Of a DNA stretch of 64,000 bases, positions 34,134 through 46,092 are shown in pieces; position 1 is the first letter of the stretch; the number at the start of each line of letters is the position of its first letter. The notes under the pieces were generated by a model that made no database searches, had not been told where the DNA came from, and was given only the letters and a program-made list of their open reading frames with translations. The stretch is from Luzula sylvatica (Eukaryota; Streptophyta; Magnoliopsida; Poales; Juncaceae), in NCBI GenBank assembly GCA_946800325.1, contig OX326959.1:51590784-51654783 (forward strand). The letters are read 5' to 3'. Position numbers and translations under genes: made by a program.

Positions 34134-36365
34134 ATGGGCCGTAAAGACGAAGCGAAAACCTCATCCAAGTCCTCCTCCGCCGCCGCTACCGGCGGAGGCG
34201 GCAAGCCCCCTGCTAAGCTTTCCGTTTCTGCTATGCTTGCCTCCATGGATAACCCGACTAAACCCACCAAGACGAAACCCTCTTCTTCGAAACCCAAAGG
34301 GAAGTCGAAAGCCGCGGGTCCTTCTTACATGGACGACATAGATCTTCCTCCTTCTGACGAAGAAGAAGATGAATCTCCTCAAGCCGTTTCGAAGGACAAT
34401 CGTGCCGCTAAAGTCGATCTGTCGAATATTGGAATTCCGTCTGATAAGGAATTGAAGAAGAAAGAGAAACGAGATATGATGGCTGCTCAGGTAGCTGAAT
34501 TAGCCAGAAAAGAGGCGTTGAGAGATGACAGAGATGCATTCACAGTTGTGATTGGCTCTCGTGTGAAAGAACAAGACGATGATGAGACAGGTAATAAATC
34601 CTCGAAGGATAATATGAGGGATATAGTCGTGGAGAAATTCTCAGTCTCTGCGAGGGGTAAAGAGTTACTCAAGGACGCTTCAGTACGTATCTCGCACGGG
34701 AAGAGATACGGATTCGTGGGCCCCAACGGCAAGGGTAAATCTACATTGCTCAAACTACTCGCATGGCGCAAGGTACTCTTTGAATTTCTCATTTGTTTTT
34801 TAGAGTTTAGAATTGTGTCATGATCAAAATGGTTAATTTTGTAACAGGTCCCAGTTCCACGCAACATAGACGTGTTACTAGTCGAACAAGAGATAATTGG
34901 GGACGATAAATCAGCATTACAAGCCGTAATATCCGCAAATGAAGAACTCGTAGAACTTCGAGCCGAAGCAAAATCTCTTGCCGAAGCCGATAACGAAGAA
35001 GATATCGACGGATCTGCAGACCGTCTCGCAGAAATTTACGAAAAGCTCCAAATCATCGGCTCTGACGCCGCGGAATCCCAAGCCTCCAAAATCCTCGCAG
35101 GTCTCGGTTTCACAAAAGAAATGCAAGTTCGAGCCACGAAATCGTTTAGTGGGGGTTGGAGAATGCGAATTTCATTGGCTCGCGCGCTTTTCATGCAACC
35201 AACTTTGTTGCTATTGGACGAACCGACCAATCACCTCGATCTCCGCGCAGTGTTATGGTTGGAAGAATACCTTTGCCAATGGAAGAAAACCCTAATCGTG
35301 GTCTCTCACGACCGAGATTTCCTCAACACGGTTTGTTCCGAGATCATCCACTTGCACGATTTGAAATTGTTCGTTTATCGAGGCAATTTCGACGGTTTCG
35401 AGGCCGGTTTTGAGCAAATGAAAAGGGAATCCACCAAGAAATACGAGACCCACACCAAGCGATTCGAAGCCGCTAGAAAGAGCGGTAGAAAAGAACTTGA
35501 CAAAGCCAAAGATCAAGCTGCATACAAACTTAAAGAGGAGGCGAAAAGTAAAGGCAAAGGAAAAGGAAGAGCATCCAGATTCGATGACGACGAAGCTCCC
35601 CCAGAATTGCCGAAAAAATGGAGAGATTATAGCGTCCAATTCCATTTCCCCGAACCCACCGAATTGACTCCACCGCTTTTGCAATTGATCGAAGTTGGGT
35701 TCGGTTACCCGAACCGACCCGATTTTAAACTCTCTGACGTCGACGTTGGTATCGATATGGGGACGCGTGTCGCTATCGTGGGCCCCAACGGTGCGGGGAA
35801 ATCGACTTTGTTGAATCTACTCGCCGGCGATCTCGTACCGACCGAAGGAGAGATGAGGAGGAGTCAGAAGTTGAGAATCGGGCGGTATTCTCAACATTTC
35901 GTCGATCTGTTAACCATGGAGGAAACGCCCGTTTCGTATTTATTGAGATTGCATCCAGATCAAGAAGGGATGAGTAAAGCCGAAGCGGTACGAGCCAAAT
36001 TAGGGAAATTCGGTTTGCCAAGTGAAAATCATTTGACACCGATTTTGAAATTATCGGGGGGTCAAAAGGCGAGAGTGGTTTTCACGTCGATTTCGATGTC
36101 GAGACCGCATATATTGTTGCTGGACGAACCGACGAATCATTTGGACATGCAAAGTATCGATGCGTTGGCCGAGGCACTGGAGGAGTTCACTGGAGGGGTC
36201 GTACTGGTGAGTCACGACTCGAGATTGATTTCTAGGGTTTGCGACGACGAAGAGAGGAGCGAGCTTTGGGTGGTGGAAGACGGTACGGTGAGTAAGTATC
36301 CTGGAAGTTTCGAAGAATATAAGGACGAGTTGATGAAGGAAATTAAGGCTGAGGTGGCGGAGTAA
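34134..36365 (+). CDS. ABCF4: ABC transporter F family member 4 (GCN20/GCN4-type ATPase)
   Basis: Two exons (34134-34772 and 34848-36365) give 718 residues, close to the ~720 usual for plant ABCF4. The N-terminus is a lysine/serine-rich, then acidic extension (MDDIDLPPSDEEEDE). Two ATP-binding cassettes follow with no membrane segments. The first has Walker A GPNGKGKST (about 196-204), signature SGGW and Walker B LLLLDEPTNHLD; the second has GPNGAGKST, LSGGQ and HILLLDEPTNHLD. A charged linker (KAKDQAAYKLKEEAKSKGKG) separates them. ABCF proteins are soluble ribosome-associated ATPases; the GCN20 type works with GCN1 to activate the eIF2alpha kinase GCN2 and affects translation. The context GCCGCCATGGGC supports this start; an upstream in-frame extension exists but lies in leader-like sequence. 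Confidence 0.93.
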
Positions 36366-37133
36366 TGTTCATTTAATTATTCCGATTTTGTACTAGTAAG
36401 TTTGTATGCGTGTTGGTATTGTTGTATGCTTTTATTATTTATTTATTTTGCTGGAATTGGAATTTTGATACTGAGTGTTGAGTCGTGATAAAACTAATAA
36501 GTTTATATGATGTGATTATTTATTTCTCACACTTAATTTGTTTTTGGATCCATCGGTTTACTCACCATCCTGTATTTTCTCTCTCTTTGACAAACAAATA
36601 ATTTACTGGTCGCGCCATCATATTGATTTATTTCTATATTTGAGCTTCAGCCTTCATGAACCTTCTTCGCCAACTCATAATTCTTCTAAAGTTCAATGTT
36701 CTATCAACACATAATTAATAAATGAAATAAATTATCGAATTGAAATATATTTGTCAAATGGGCAACAAATATTTTGTTCAATCTTCAATTTTTTTGAAAT
36801 TTCATGTAAATATACCTGGATTTTATTCCATCATTACTGCAAGAACTGCAAGTAATTATCGAGGTTTCGGATTTGGCGAAGCCCCGAACCCGCATTTCAT
36901 TGTACTCGATGTGCGACTAATATTGGATATTGTTTTCTTATCTTTTTCACTGGGTCCCCGGTAGGCACATATTGCATCTAATGTTATGGTTACATTCCAA
37001 GAATATATTTTGAACATAATATTAGTTTGATATTTTTTATATTATGTAACTATGTTAAGGATGCACGATTTAATTTTATGAAATCATATTTTAGTAAATA
37101 TATATTTTTTATTTTATGTAAATAATAATCTTA
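36366..37133. other. Intergenic region downstream of ABCF4
   Basis: 3' UTR of ABCF4 and AT-rich DNA up to the target duplication of the mobile element at 37143. Small frames are present but none looks coding. Confidence 0.5.
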
Positions 37134-37142
37134 TTTTGCATA

Positions 37143-39858
37143 GGGATAATATCTCATGTATTCCTACTAAGTTCAAAAATTACATATTTATCCCTCTTAT
37201 ATTACTATTATCATATTTATCCTTACTAAACACAATTAATATCAAATTTATCCTTATCAAAACCTAAATAATATCAAATTTATCCATTTCGTTTAAATTA
37301 AACATAATTTATAATTTTGAGATTAAATAAATTGTGAAATTTAAATTTATTGACAAAAATACTCTTTAATGAACATACCCCAGACCCATTAACAAAACCA
37401 ACTCACAACTCACCTGTTTGGTAACCCTTTTTCTCTTCTTCCTCCGGCGAGAGAACTTCTCTGCAGAAGAAAGAAAATAGGCGAACAACACAACTTTTTT
37501 GGAACCTGGCGACTGGAGAGGAGAGCGAGCTGTGGGACTTGAGAGAGGAGAGAGGGTGGGCGAAGGGTTTTCCTAGGGACTGATTTTTCTAGCGACTGGA
37601 GAAGGGTGATTTTGGGTATATGCTCTTTCTCAGTACCATGAATTGCTAAAATCTCTGAAAAATATTGTATTAATTATTTGCTAACGAATGTATATATCTT
37701 TTTAAATAATTTAAATCACGAATGGAATGATTTTCGAAATCGTAGAAGTGGCTAAATTGTCTCTGGACAGACTGGAGTGGCACCGGAGAAACAATTTACT
37801 CTCCAAGTTGAAAAACTCGCCGACCCTCATAAGAATGACAAGGATAAGAATGATCGTGGCACCATTACTCTCAAGGTTTGTTGACCAATTTCAGTATATT
37901 TTCAAGGGAAAACTGTAATTTCTCCTTTCACCGTCGCATTTTCTCTACCATCAATTCAGAAAAAGTAGGTGTTTGGAAGCGTTTACGATGGAAAAAGAAA
38001 TGTTAAGAGCAAAGAAGAAGTTGATAAAGGCAGGTTTAATAGGAAGCACAAATGGATGTTGTAGGTGGAATTGTTGGATCTGGTATCGGAGTCGTCGGTA
38101 CCAGTCTCGGAGCTGGAGTTGGACTCGTCGGTACTGGTGTCAGAGCTGCAGTTGAACTTGTCGGTATTGGTGTTGGAGTTGTTGGTTCTGGATTCATTGC
38201 TGGTATTGGGGCAGTTGGCTATGGGCTCAGTACCGCTTTTGGAGCGGTCGGAAGTGTTTTCTGCGATTTTTAATAAGGCTGACCAGAAAATGGCAAGTTC
38301 TGCACCGGCCCTGAAAATGAGTTGGAGAAATGAAGGGCAGTTTCATAATTTATCACGATTTAGTGTTTTTTGTTGTTTGTTGTAATCTTGTTGTTTATTA
38401 CAATTTATCACGATTTAGTGTTTTTCGTGGTAATCTTGTTGTTTATTGCAAATTGTATGGTACGTACATTTGCATTGTGTGAAGGTATAGATTTAAGTTG
38501 ATAATAGTCCATGTATTATTGTTACTGAATTGCCAGAGATACATTTCTCATTTTCTTCTTTTATTTCATAAGTGTACTCTGAGTATTTGCTACAATAATG
38601 GTAAAAATTAAGTATGAATATCATATAACAAAAGCAAAATAGAAAAGAAATAAATAACTATCCATTCAAGTATTCTATGTATAAACACATCCTATTGTTA
38701 ACCAAACATAGAAGCTAAATAATCTGCGTACGACATAATTAATCCCTTGTCCAACGCAAAAGGCTTCGTACGACATAATTAATCTGCGGAGAGACAAACA
38801 AAACAATCATGACGAGAATCAAGCACCCAAAAGGCGGTACCAAAAAACAAAGCACCACGCTGGCAAGTCTGCACACACCCATAAACCCCATCACCCCACT
38901 AGAAACCAAGATAACAATCCGTTAATCCATCATCATTAAAACCCTCGAGAAGCAAGCATGGGTGAGCTGTGCCGGCGACTCAATCTTTGCGAGATCAGCT
39001 CCGTTCGGAGAAATGATAATCGTCTCTTGATCTATAGTTGGATAAATTAAGGTAACAACTCCCTTCACGAGAACACCTCCGTTTAGATAAACTACCATCG
39101 CCAGATGGCGTCCTGCCCGTGTGAATTAGGCGAATATGAGATAACCTATGACCATTAATAACAACGAACAATAAGAACGAAAGATATATAGTTGGATAAT
39201 TAAGGTTTCAAAAATAATAAATATACCAAGCACTGATTGCTTCACCTTATTTATAACTCAAATAAAAAATTAATTTTGTTGATAATTCATTTTTGAAATT
39301 CTAAATTAACAAGGATTTAGGATAATTTTTCTCGGTGAAAAAAGCAATTTCTCTGTTTCGGAAAATTCTAGCTTAAAAAAGCAATTTGAACAAAACAGAA
39401 GCAAATTGAACAGAACTACACACAAGAATACATGAGAAAATACAAGATAAAATCATACACAATAGAAACCTCGCCAGAAGGCCCAGAACATACCTTTGAG
39501 AAGAGAATTTAGGGACTCGCCAGGTCACCTTGCCAAACCACCAAATCGTCTCGCCTATCCTGTCACATCTCGCCTCTTGCGATAGAGGAGAGTTTATTTT
39601 GGGGCTGGTACGAAGATAGGAAGATAGAGAAGAGGGTTCAAGCTATCGGGTTGTGGGTTTGATTATTGGATTTAGGGTTGGTGAATTGAGGGGTAAATTA
39701 GTCAATTGTATTTATTTTATGTTAAATTTAACAAAATAATTAAGTTTGGATAAATTTGATACTAGTTGTGTTTAATAAGGATAAATATGATATTAACAAT
39801 TTAAGAGGGATAAATATGTAATTTATGAACTTAGTAGGGATATAGGAAAAAATTTCCC
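37143..39858. mobile_element. MULE-type element carrying gene-like sequence (Pack-MULE candidate)
   Basis: A 2716-base element with inverted ends of about 170 bases (GGGATAATATCTCATG..., then CCTACTAAGTTCAAAAATTAC; the right end inverted reads GGGAAATTTTTTCC..., CCCTACTAAGTTCATAAATTAC). An exact 9-base target duplication TTTTGCATA lies at 37134-37142 and 39859-39867. The interior is less AT-rich than its surroundings and contains an exon-like block (37754-37876) and a glycine/valine-rich frame (38052-38273). No transposase frame is seen. Confidence 0.8.
37754..38273 (+). pseudogene. Unidentified captured gene fragment inside the MULE element
   Basis: Two coding-like blocks. The first, bounded by a CAG acceptor (about 37764) and an AAG|GTTTGT donor (37876), reads TGVAPEKQFTLQVEKLADPH then KNDKDKNDRGTITLK, which looks like the edge of a C2-like beta-sandwich. 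The second (38052-38273) is a regular glycine/valine-rich run (GIVGSGIGVVGTSLGAGVGL and similar, spaced by about seven residues) ending in a stop. The intervening sequence contains stops. The parent gene is not recognised with certainty; a C2-domain membrane-tethering protein is one guess. Confidence 0.4.
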
Positions 39859-39867
39859 TTTTGCATA

Positions 39868-41966
39868 AAAGATCATTTTTATCTTTTATTGATTTTTATT
39901 TAATTATTGTATATCTATATTTCACGTAAAAAAATATTTTCATTTTTATTAATATTATATTCAAAATAAACATGAAAATAATACTCAATTCAAATAATGA
40001 AATAAAATAATACTCAATTCAAAACAATAAATATGTACGTAATATAACAAAACATTACCGAACTAATATTATGTTGAAAACATTATTTTTTTTTATTTTT
40101 TTTAATTACTTTCAATTGAATAGAAGAAAAGAAATAGAAAATACAATGGGGAGTATTATGGTTAAAAACTTGTTATATTAGATGGAATAATTAAACTTAA
40201 AACCATTATTTTCTTCAAAGAGGGTCTTTGAAAAAAAACTTTTTTAAGTAAAGGGTTTTGATAATATTCAACAAATACTTAGACCTATTGAAGATTTGCC
40301 TATTTGATATCCTCCAATATTTCATTGCTGAGAATTTGTAATATATAATAATCCCATTCGTCGGGCTAATCTTTGGATTAGTTTTAAGACGAATAAGATT
40401 TATACGTTTCGATTGGGAGTTAATTAATTAATGTGCAGGTCGCTTGTGGGATGAATATGTGTGTGTATATATAACGGAGAAGTAGAATATTATTTCGAAT
40501 ATACGAGGCGTAAATGGTGTGATTCTACTTTAAAAGTATTGGCATGTCAATGTCATACTCATAGACCATAGTCATGAAAAATCCATGAGCATTCGATATT
40601 CGACACTCAAATGCGCAACGGGTGAAGAAAGGGAAAATGATACTATTTCCTACAAATTTAGCATGACTTATTTTTATGAAACAAATAAGTCTTTAGTAAG
40701 ATCGACATTGTAATTCGGCACAAGCCATCTAACCTGAACATCGTTTTACTCTAAAACCCCACAACTTACCAACACAATTAGTTTTGTGAGACCGTTAAAA
40801 AGAAATTTATGATCTTAAGAACAGAACAGTTCCATAAATAATTGGGTCATAAATAATCTCATGATCTCATGAAAACTTCATGTTATAGATTTTAGCAACT
40901 GTAATTTTTGTATATCGATTAAATATTTTTACATCGCTACATTAGTCATCGCATGTTATATACATTATTTGCATTCATGTAGATAAAACAACTCAAAATA
41001 TGAAAAATGCAAGCAATTGACAAAAGAGAAATTACAAAATTGAGATTGTTGCATTTATAATTTATGTTAAACGAAACTTACTGTTCTGTATTAACACCTC
41101 TTGGCTCATCCACACTTAAATTCCTCGCCTCTCATACAACCATCTAGGGTTTTGTTTTTCGCCCCTCTGTTCATTCGGTCCACCTCGTTGAAATCGCTTT
41201 TCTCGCCTCTATTGTCTCTTTTTTCTTCCTCTTTTCTCGTTCTTTTGTTCGTCATTTGATTATGGCGGATCTCTCGTGACTCTTAGTTCCTCCTCTGTCT
41301 TGTTAACTTCTCTTAAAACTTCTACCCGAGTCCACTTTCTTCTCTCTTTACTCAACCTGTCATGAACCGAATCGATTTCCAACTCAATTATAACCTCAAT
41401 TGACCGATTTCACTCTCAATTTTAAAGGGATGCAAAATTGCTAGTTGCTTCAATGAGCACACCTAACGACAGAGAAATTGAACTAACAAAAGCCCCTAAT
41501 TTTTATAAAACTAAAATTGTGATATTATAACACAACCCCTCCATCATTAATAACCTCCTCTAGAAGAATGGCTCTCTCTTTCTTCTCCTTTGTGAAGACT
41601 CTGCAGTATCTCTCTTTCCATAAGATGAAAAACTTGAGAATTTTTTTTTTCAATAAAAAAAATTAATTTTAAAATATAGTTTTTATATATTTTATCTAGT
41701 TCTTATATTTGATATCCTCCAATATTTTATTGTCAAGAATCGGTAATAAATAATCCCATAGAGTAAGCTTTATGCGTTTTGTTTCAAAACGAGTAACGTT
41801 TAATCTAGGAAATTAATGGAAGTTAGTTATGGGCTTACTCTTGTGATATGAGTATGTATATATACAATGGAATAATATATTATATATTATAATTTTGAAA
41901 ACATGATGAGTAAATGAAGTGATTGTAATTTGAAATATTGTCATGCAATACTCGTGCATTGATCAA
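39868..41966. repeat. Intergenic DNA with segments repeated elsewhere in the window
   Basis: 40675-41093 is repeated, at roughly 85-90% identity, at 55440-55800, where it abuts the 3' end of the FLX-like gene. 40300-40560 and 41710-41960 are diverged direct copies of each other (both begin TTTGATATCCTCCAATATTT). 41095-41640 is CT-rich and leader-like without a supported frame. No intact gene. Confidence 0.6.
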
Positions 41967-42464
41967 GACAGGCACGTAGAGACACCATTCTCATGAACGA
42001 AAAAGAGCATCCAAAATGAGTAGGGTTTTTTTTAGTTAATAAATTATAAACTACGTTTTTTTAGTTAATAAATTATAAACTACGTTTTTTTTAGTTAATA
42101 AATTATAACATTCTAGGGTTTTTTTTAATTTAATTAATAAAAAATTATAACGATCGTATTCGTGGCATCTTTGCTCCTTATGACATCGTTCTTGAAGAGA
42201 CTTTACTTTCTTGCTCATTCATTTCTCAATTGCTTGATAACCTTTCAACAAATAAAATGAAAATGCATTTAGACGACGGAAGAACTAACAATTGAACAAG
42301 CGTAAATAGAAAATGAGTAGCTTATCTTAATTTAATTTTCAACCAGTATTTTGTTTGTTCATTCTAACACCGATTATGATAGTCTCGAGTATGTTTATTT
42401 GAGAGCTTTTGATGTGGGTCGGAATTGGGATGTTGAGTCTATGTACCAAATGCTTGTATACGAG

Positions 42465-43123
42465 TAGGGGTGTAAACGGTTCGGATCCGGTTCGGATAGT
42501 GGTCATACTAGATCCGGATCCGTATTTTTTTTCGAATACGGATACGGATACGGATATTCCCGGATCCGAATACGGTTCGGATATTAAACGGATACGGATT
42601 CGGTTTGGATATCTCGGATACGGATACGAATCTGGATATTATTCGGATAGTTCAAACGGATATTTTGTATGTAACATAACTACCTATTTTACCAACGAAT
42701 CTCAAACAATATCAAAATAATACTTAAATAATACATAAAAGGACATTATAATTTTACGAAACAAAATCAAGTATTTGTCAAATATTTTGGTATTTGAAAA
42801 AGCATACATGAAATATTCATTTTTCTTTTAGAATGAATTTGGTTTATCAGTTATAAGTCATGCAAACATAAACTTATGTTGGGTCTATAAGACCATAGTT
42901 ATTTAAAAATATAATAAATTTTCAAAAACGGATATCCGTTTTTATACTGTTATTCGGATCCGGATAATATCCGGATTCGGATCCGGATCCGATCCCAATT
43001 ATCAAAACCGAATCCGGATCCGAAAAAACGGATCCGGTCGGATCCTGATCCGTTCGGATCCGGATATTTAGGCGGATTCGGTTCGGGTCGGTTCGGATAA
43101 TATCCGAACCGTTTACATCCCTA
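42465..43123. mobile_element. hAT-type MITE with GGAT-rich internal repeats
   Basis: A 659-base element with ends TAGGGGTGTAAACGGTTCGG and, inverted, TAGGGATGTAAACGGTTCGG, and an exact 8-base target duplication TATACGAG (42457-42464 and 43124-43131). Copy B has the single unoccupied TATACGAG at 57589-57596. Both sub-terminal regions are built from words such as CGGATACGGATAC and GGATCCGGAT, so the element folds back strongly. No transposase. Confidence 0.88.
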
Positions 43124-43131
43124 TATACGAG

Positions 43132-44279
43132 TCTAATGTTATGGGACACATCAATCATGTAGTAGTTTCAACTTGACGAAATGAAAGCTTGCATGCAATT
43201 TGAAGCGAAAAAATGTATTCGTCTAGTGCGATTATCAATTTTTTTTTACAAAATCTCTAATATATATATATATATATAATATGTAAATTATTTCTTAAAC
43301 TAACAAATGAAATACAGTAAAATTTAAATGAAGTTCACTAAATTGACTATGAATGCATGAATGAATATTATTCTTGATTTACATAATCACAAAACATAAC
43401 CGTTCAATATTTATTTATTTTGTATTAATGATCTTTTTTTGTAATGCTAATTTAAAAAATATGTGTTTAGCTCAATAATACATATCATAATTAAGAACAT
43501 ATGTTATAAGGATTTTATTTTAAAAAAAAACGAGCTCCGAACGAATATATATAATGAAAAAATTAACTGATATGTCAAAATGAAGTTTAACAACTTTGAA
43601 TTATATAATGAAAAAATAATACAACCATTGAATTGTATTTGTAATAGTTTTAGATAAAACTATATATTAGTTTTATAAAATAATATATTACATATACTAT
43701 ATTATCTTGAGTCATCAATATATTTGTAATAACCTAGGTACACTTAAAAATTCAAGATGACATTATTATTATTTTTTTCGAAAGAAACTTAACTCACGAT
43801 TCGTGAATATATTTGATTTCATGATAATACAAACGAGACTCGAACTAAAAAACTACGATATTTTATCCTAAACACCCATCACTAGGTTATAGCGCCGTCG
43901 GTCAAGATGATTTATTCTTGATCTTATATTTCAATTTCATCGCACAACTATTTGGATTGAAGATATCTAATTCGTGGTGTTCAGAATAACGATTAAGGAA
44001 AAAAATATTAACATAACGCTAAGATCAAATCAAGCGGGAGACAAAGAAACATATTGGTTTAATAAAAAAATTATTTAAATGTTGTTTATCTAAAATAATT
44101 ATTTTTATATAAATTGGGAAAATCATTTAACATTTCGCTTTTGTTTCAAATTTGAAATATTTTTTTGAACGGTACCTCAATATTCTAATATTTATATAAC
44201 ATTAATTTTCAAAATTTACTAAAAAAGAATTTGTGATAATTTTTTGTTTTGTTTGAATAAAATATTTACTTTTTTTGTA
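43132..44279. other. Intergenic part of copy A
   Basis: Collinear with 57597-58431 of copy B except for about 440 extra bases (43490-43910) in A that include the SINE at 43761. No gene. Confidence 0.6.
43761..43911 (-). mobile_element. tRNA-derived SINE
   Basis: About 150 bases on the minus strand. The 5' end (at 43911) begins CCGACGGCGCTATAACCTAG with an A-box-like TATAACCTAGTGATGGG, a B-box-like AGTTCGAGTCTC follows about 45 bases later, and an (AAT)n-type tail ends it near 43761. Direct repeats TCAAGATGA flank it at 43752-43760 and 43912-43920. Confidence 0.65.
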
Positions 44280-44940
44280 TTTAAACAAGAAAAAAAAGCT
44301 CACTTTTGCCCCCTGAACTGTACCAAAAAGTGCAACTTGCCCCCCAAACTTTAATTTTGTTCATTTTGCCCCCCTGAGCTCTCGATTTTGCTCACTTTTG
44401 CCCCTTCCATCAGTTAACTTCCCAGTCAGCAGTTAAGTGATGACATGGCAGTGTGACATGGCATTTTTTTTTATGATTGTACTGCTGACGTGGCAAAATT
44501 TAAATTATAAAATTATACAATAAATTCTAAAATTACATATGAGCCCAAAACAAACAATTAATTACAAATAAGTCCATTTTTACCTCATTTTACAAATAAA
44601 TCTAAAATTACATAAATGTCCAACAAAGTTCACAAATATCAATAAATTAAAAATAAATACAGGAAACAACAAAAATTCGAAAATTACTTAAAAGTCCAGC
44701 AAAACAATAATATTCTAAAATTACATAGATGTCGAAACAAACAATAAATTTCAAATAAGTCCAGTTTTAAATTTCAAATAAGTCCAGTTTTATCTCATCT
44801 TACTAATAAATACAAAATTGCATAAATGTCCAACAAATTACACAAATATCAATACATTGAAAATACATTCATCAAACAACAATAATCTCTGATCCAACCC
44901 CCCTCGCCAGCACCCCCCTCGCCAGCACCCCCTGACCCAA

Positions 44941-45268
44941 TCCCCAAATTTGGGTGCGCTGAAGATCCCCCAGAAAATTCACTTCAGCCTACAAAAATCA
45001 AATCAAATTTTCAAAATTCAAAAATACAATATTGAAAGAATCTATATTATTTTTATTTTTTAAAAATGAATGTACCACCCATTCTTTGTGGCCTTGAAGT
45101 CCATCGTGATTAAGAGTCTTAACGGCTACGGTTAAACCGGTACCAGGTTTAACAGGAGCGGTACCGTTTTCTTCAATCCAGCCTTTGAAAACGCACCCGA
45201 AGCCTCCTTCGCCAAGAAGAGATTCGGGTCTGAAGTTCCGGGTTGCGGATTTGAGTTCCAATTCATCA
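44941..45268 (-). pseudogene. Captured exons of a receptor-like cytoplasmic kinase (PBL/APK1 type)
   Basis: Minus strand inside MULE 1. Exon one (45268-45076) reads [20 protein letters not shown] then [34 protein letters not shown], with intact CAG acceptor and GTG|GTACAT donor. This is the start of a kinase domain: glycine loop GEGGFG and the catalytic lysine in VAVK. A second piece starting at 44988 (AEVNFLGDLQ) is the next family exon; a one-base frameshift follows, then HPNLG-like sequence before homology stops. The rest of the kinase is missing. Captured intact across an intron, so the source was genomic DNA rather than cDNA. Confidence 0.8.
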
Positions 45269-45796
45269 CTGAAAGGGATTGAAGTAATTTAACGAAAATC
45301 AAAAGATTCTTTCAGAAATTAAATTAGAAAACTACCAATCAAGAGATGAACTGACCCAACCCAATTCATCACTCAAAGGGAAAACGAAACTCATTTCAGC
45401 CACCATTTTTTACCTCCACTTGCACTAATCCCAGACCCAGACCCGTCGCCAGCACCCCCCAACACACACAAGACCCCTAATTTGATGAGAATCGCTGAAA
45501 ATAACCCTGAAATTGGACAATAAAAACCCTAATTTGCTGAAATTGGACCAAAAAAAAACCTAATTTGCTGAAAATTGCTGAAATTAACCCTAATTTGCTG
45601 AAATTAACACTCATTTGCTGAAATTAACCATAATTAGACTAAAAAAAACCCTAATTTGCTCAAAATATACTCAAAATAACCCTAAATTGCTGAAATTTGC
45701 TGAAAATAACACTTACTTGCTGTTTTTTTTGCTGAAAATAACCTAAAATTGCACCTAAAACCCAAATTTCAGCAAATTGCACTAAAAACCTAAAAT

Positions 45797-45798
<2 letters not shown>

Positions 45799-45846
<48 letters not shown>

Positions 45847-45848
45847 GC

Positions 45849-45881
<33 letters not shown>

Positions 45882-45990
45882 CGAGAGTGTGTGGAGCTGA
45901 CCTGAGTCCAGAGAGAGCGAGAGCGCGAGAGAGAGAGGTTGTCGAGCGCCAGAGAGAGCGAGAGCGATCGAGACCAACAAGCGTCGCGTC

Positions 45991-46029
<39 letters not shown>

Positions 46030-46051
46030 CGCGCGCCCAACAGCGTTAGCG

Positions 46052-46090
<39 letters not shown>
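45799..46090. repeat. GA microsatellite block inside MULE 1
   Basis: Several long (GA)n runs separated by short GC-richer spacers (GCTGCTATA, GTTGTCGAGCGCC, CGACCAACAAGCGTCGCGTC). Long apparent frames on both strands here are artefacts of the repeat. Confidence 0.85.

Positions 46091-46092
<2 letters not shown>

Noticed and set aside
36740..36964. Small frame downstream of ABCF4
   Set aside because: No family resemblance, AT-driven composition, no leader or splice context.
38052..38273. Glycine/valine-rich frame as an independent small membrane protein gene
   Set aside because: It lies inside a MULE-type element with a clear target duplication, its upstream sequence has stops, and the composition is what a captured low-complexity fragment would show. 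Kept only as a pseudogene fragment.
41095..41640. Possible gene in a CT-rich, less AT-biased stretch
   Set aside because: It resembles a 5' leader but contains no continuous frame or recognisable domain; it may be a remnant of a lost gene.
42409..43158. Frames with repeated Asp/Gly/Tyr residues at both ends of the hAT MITE
   Set aside because: Translations of the mirrored GGATAC/GGATCC words, not proteins.
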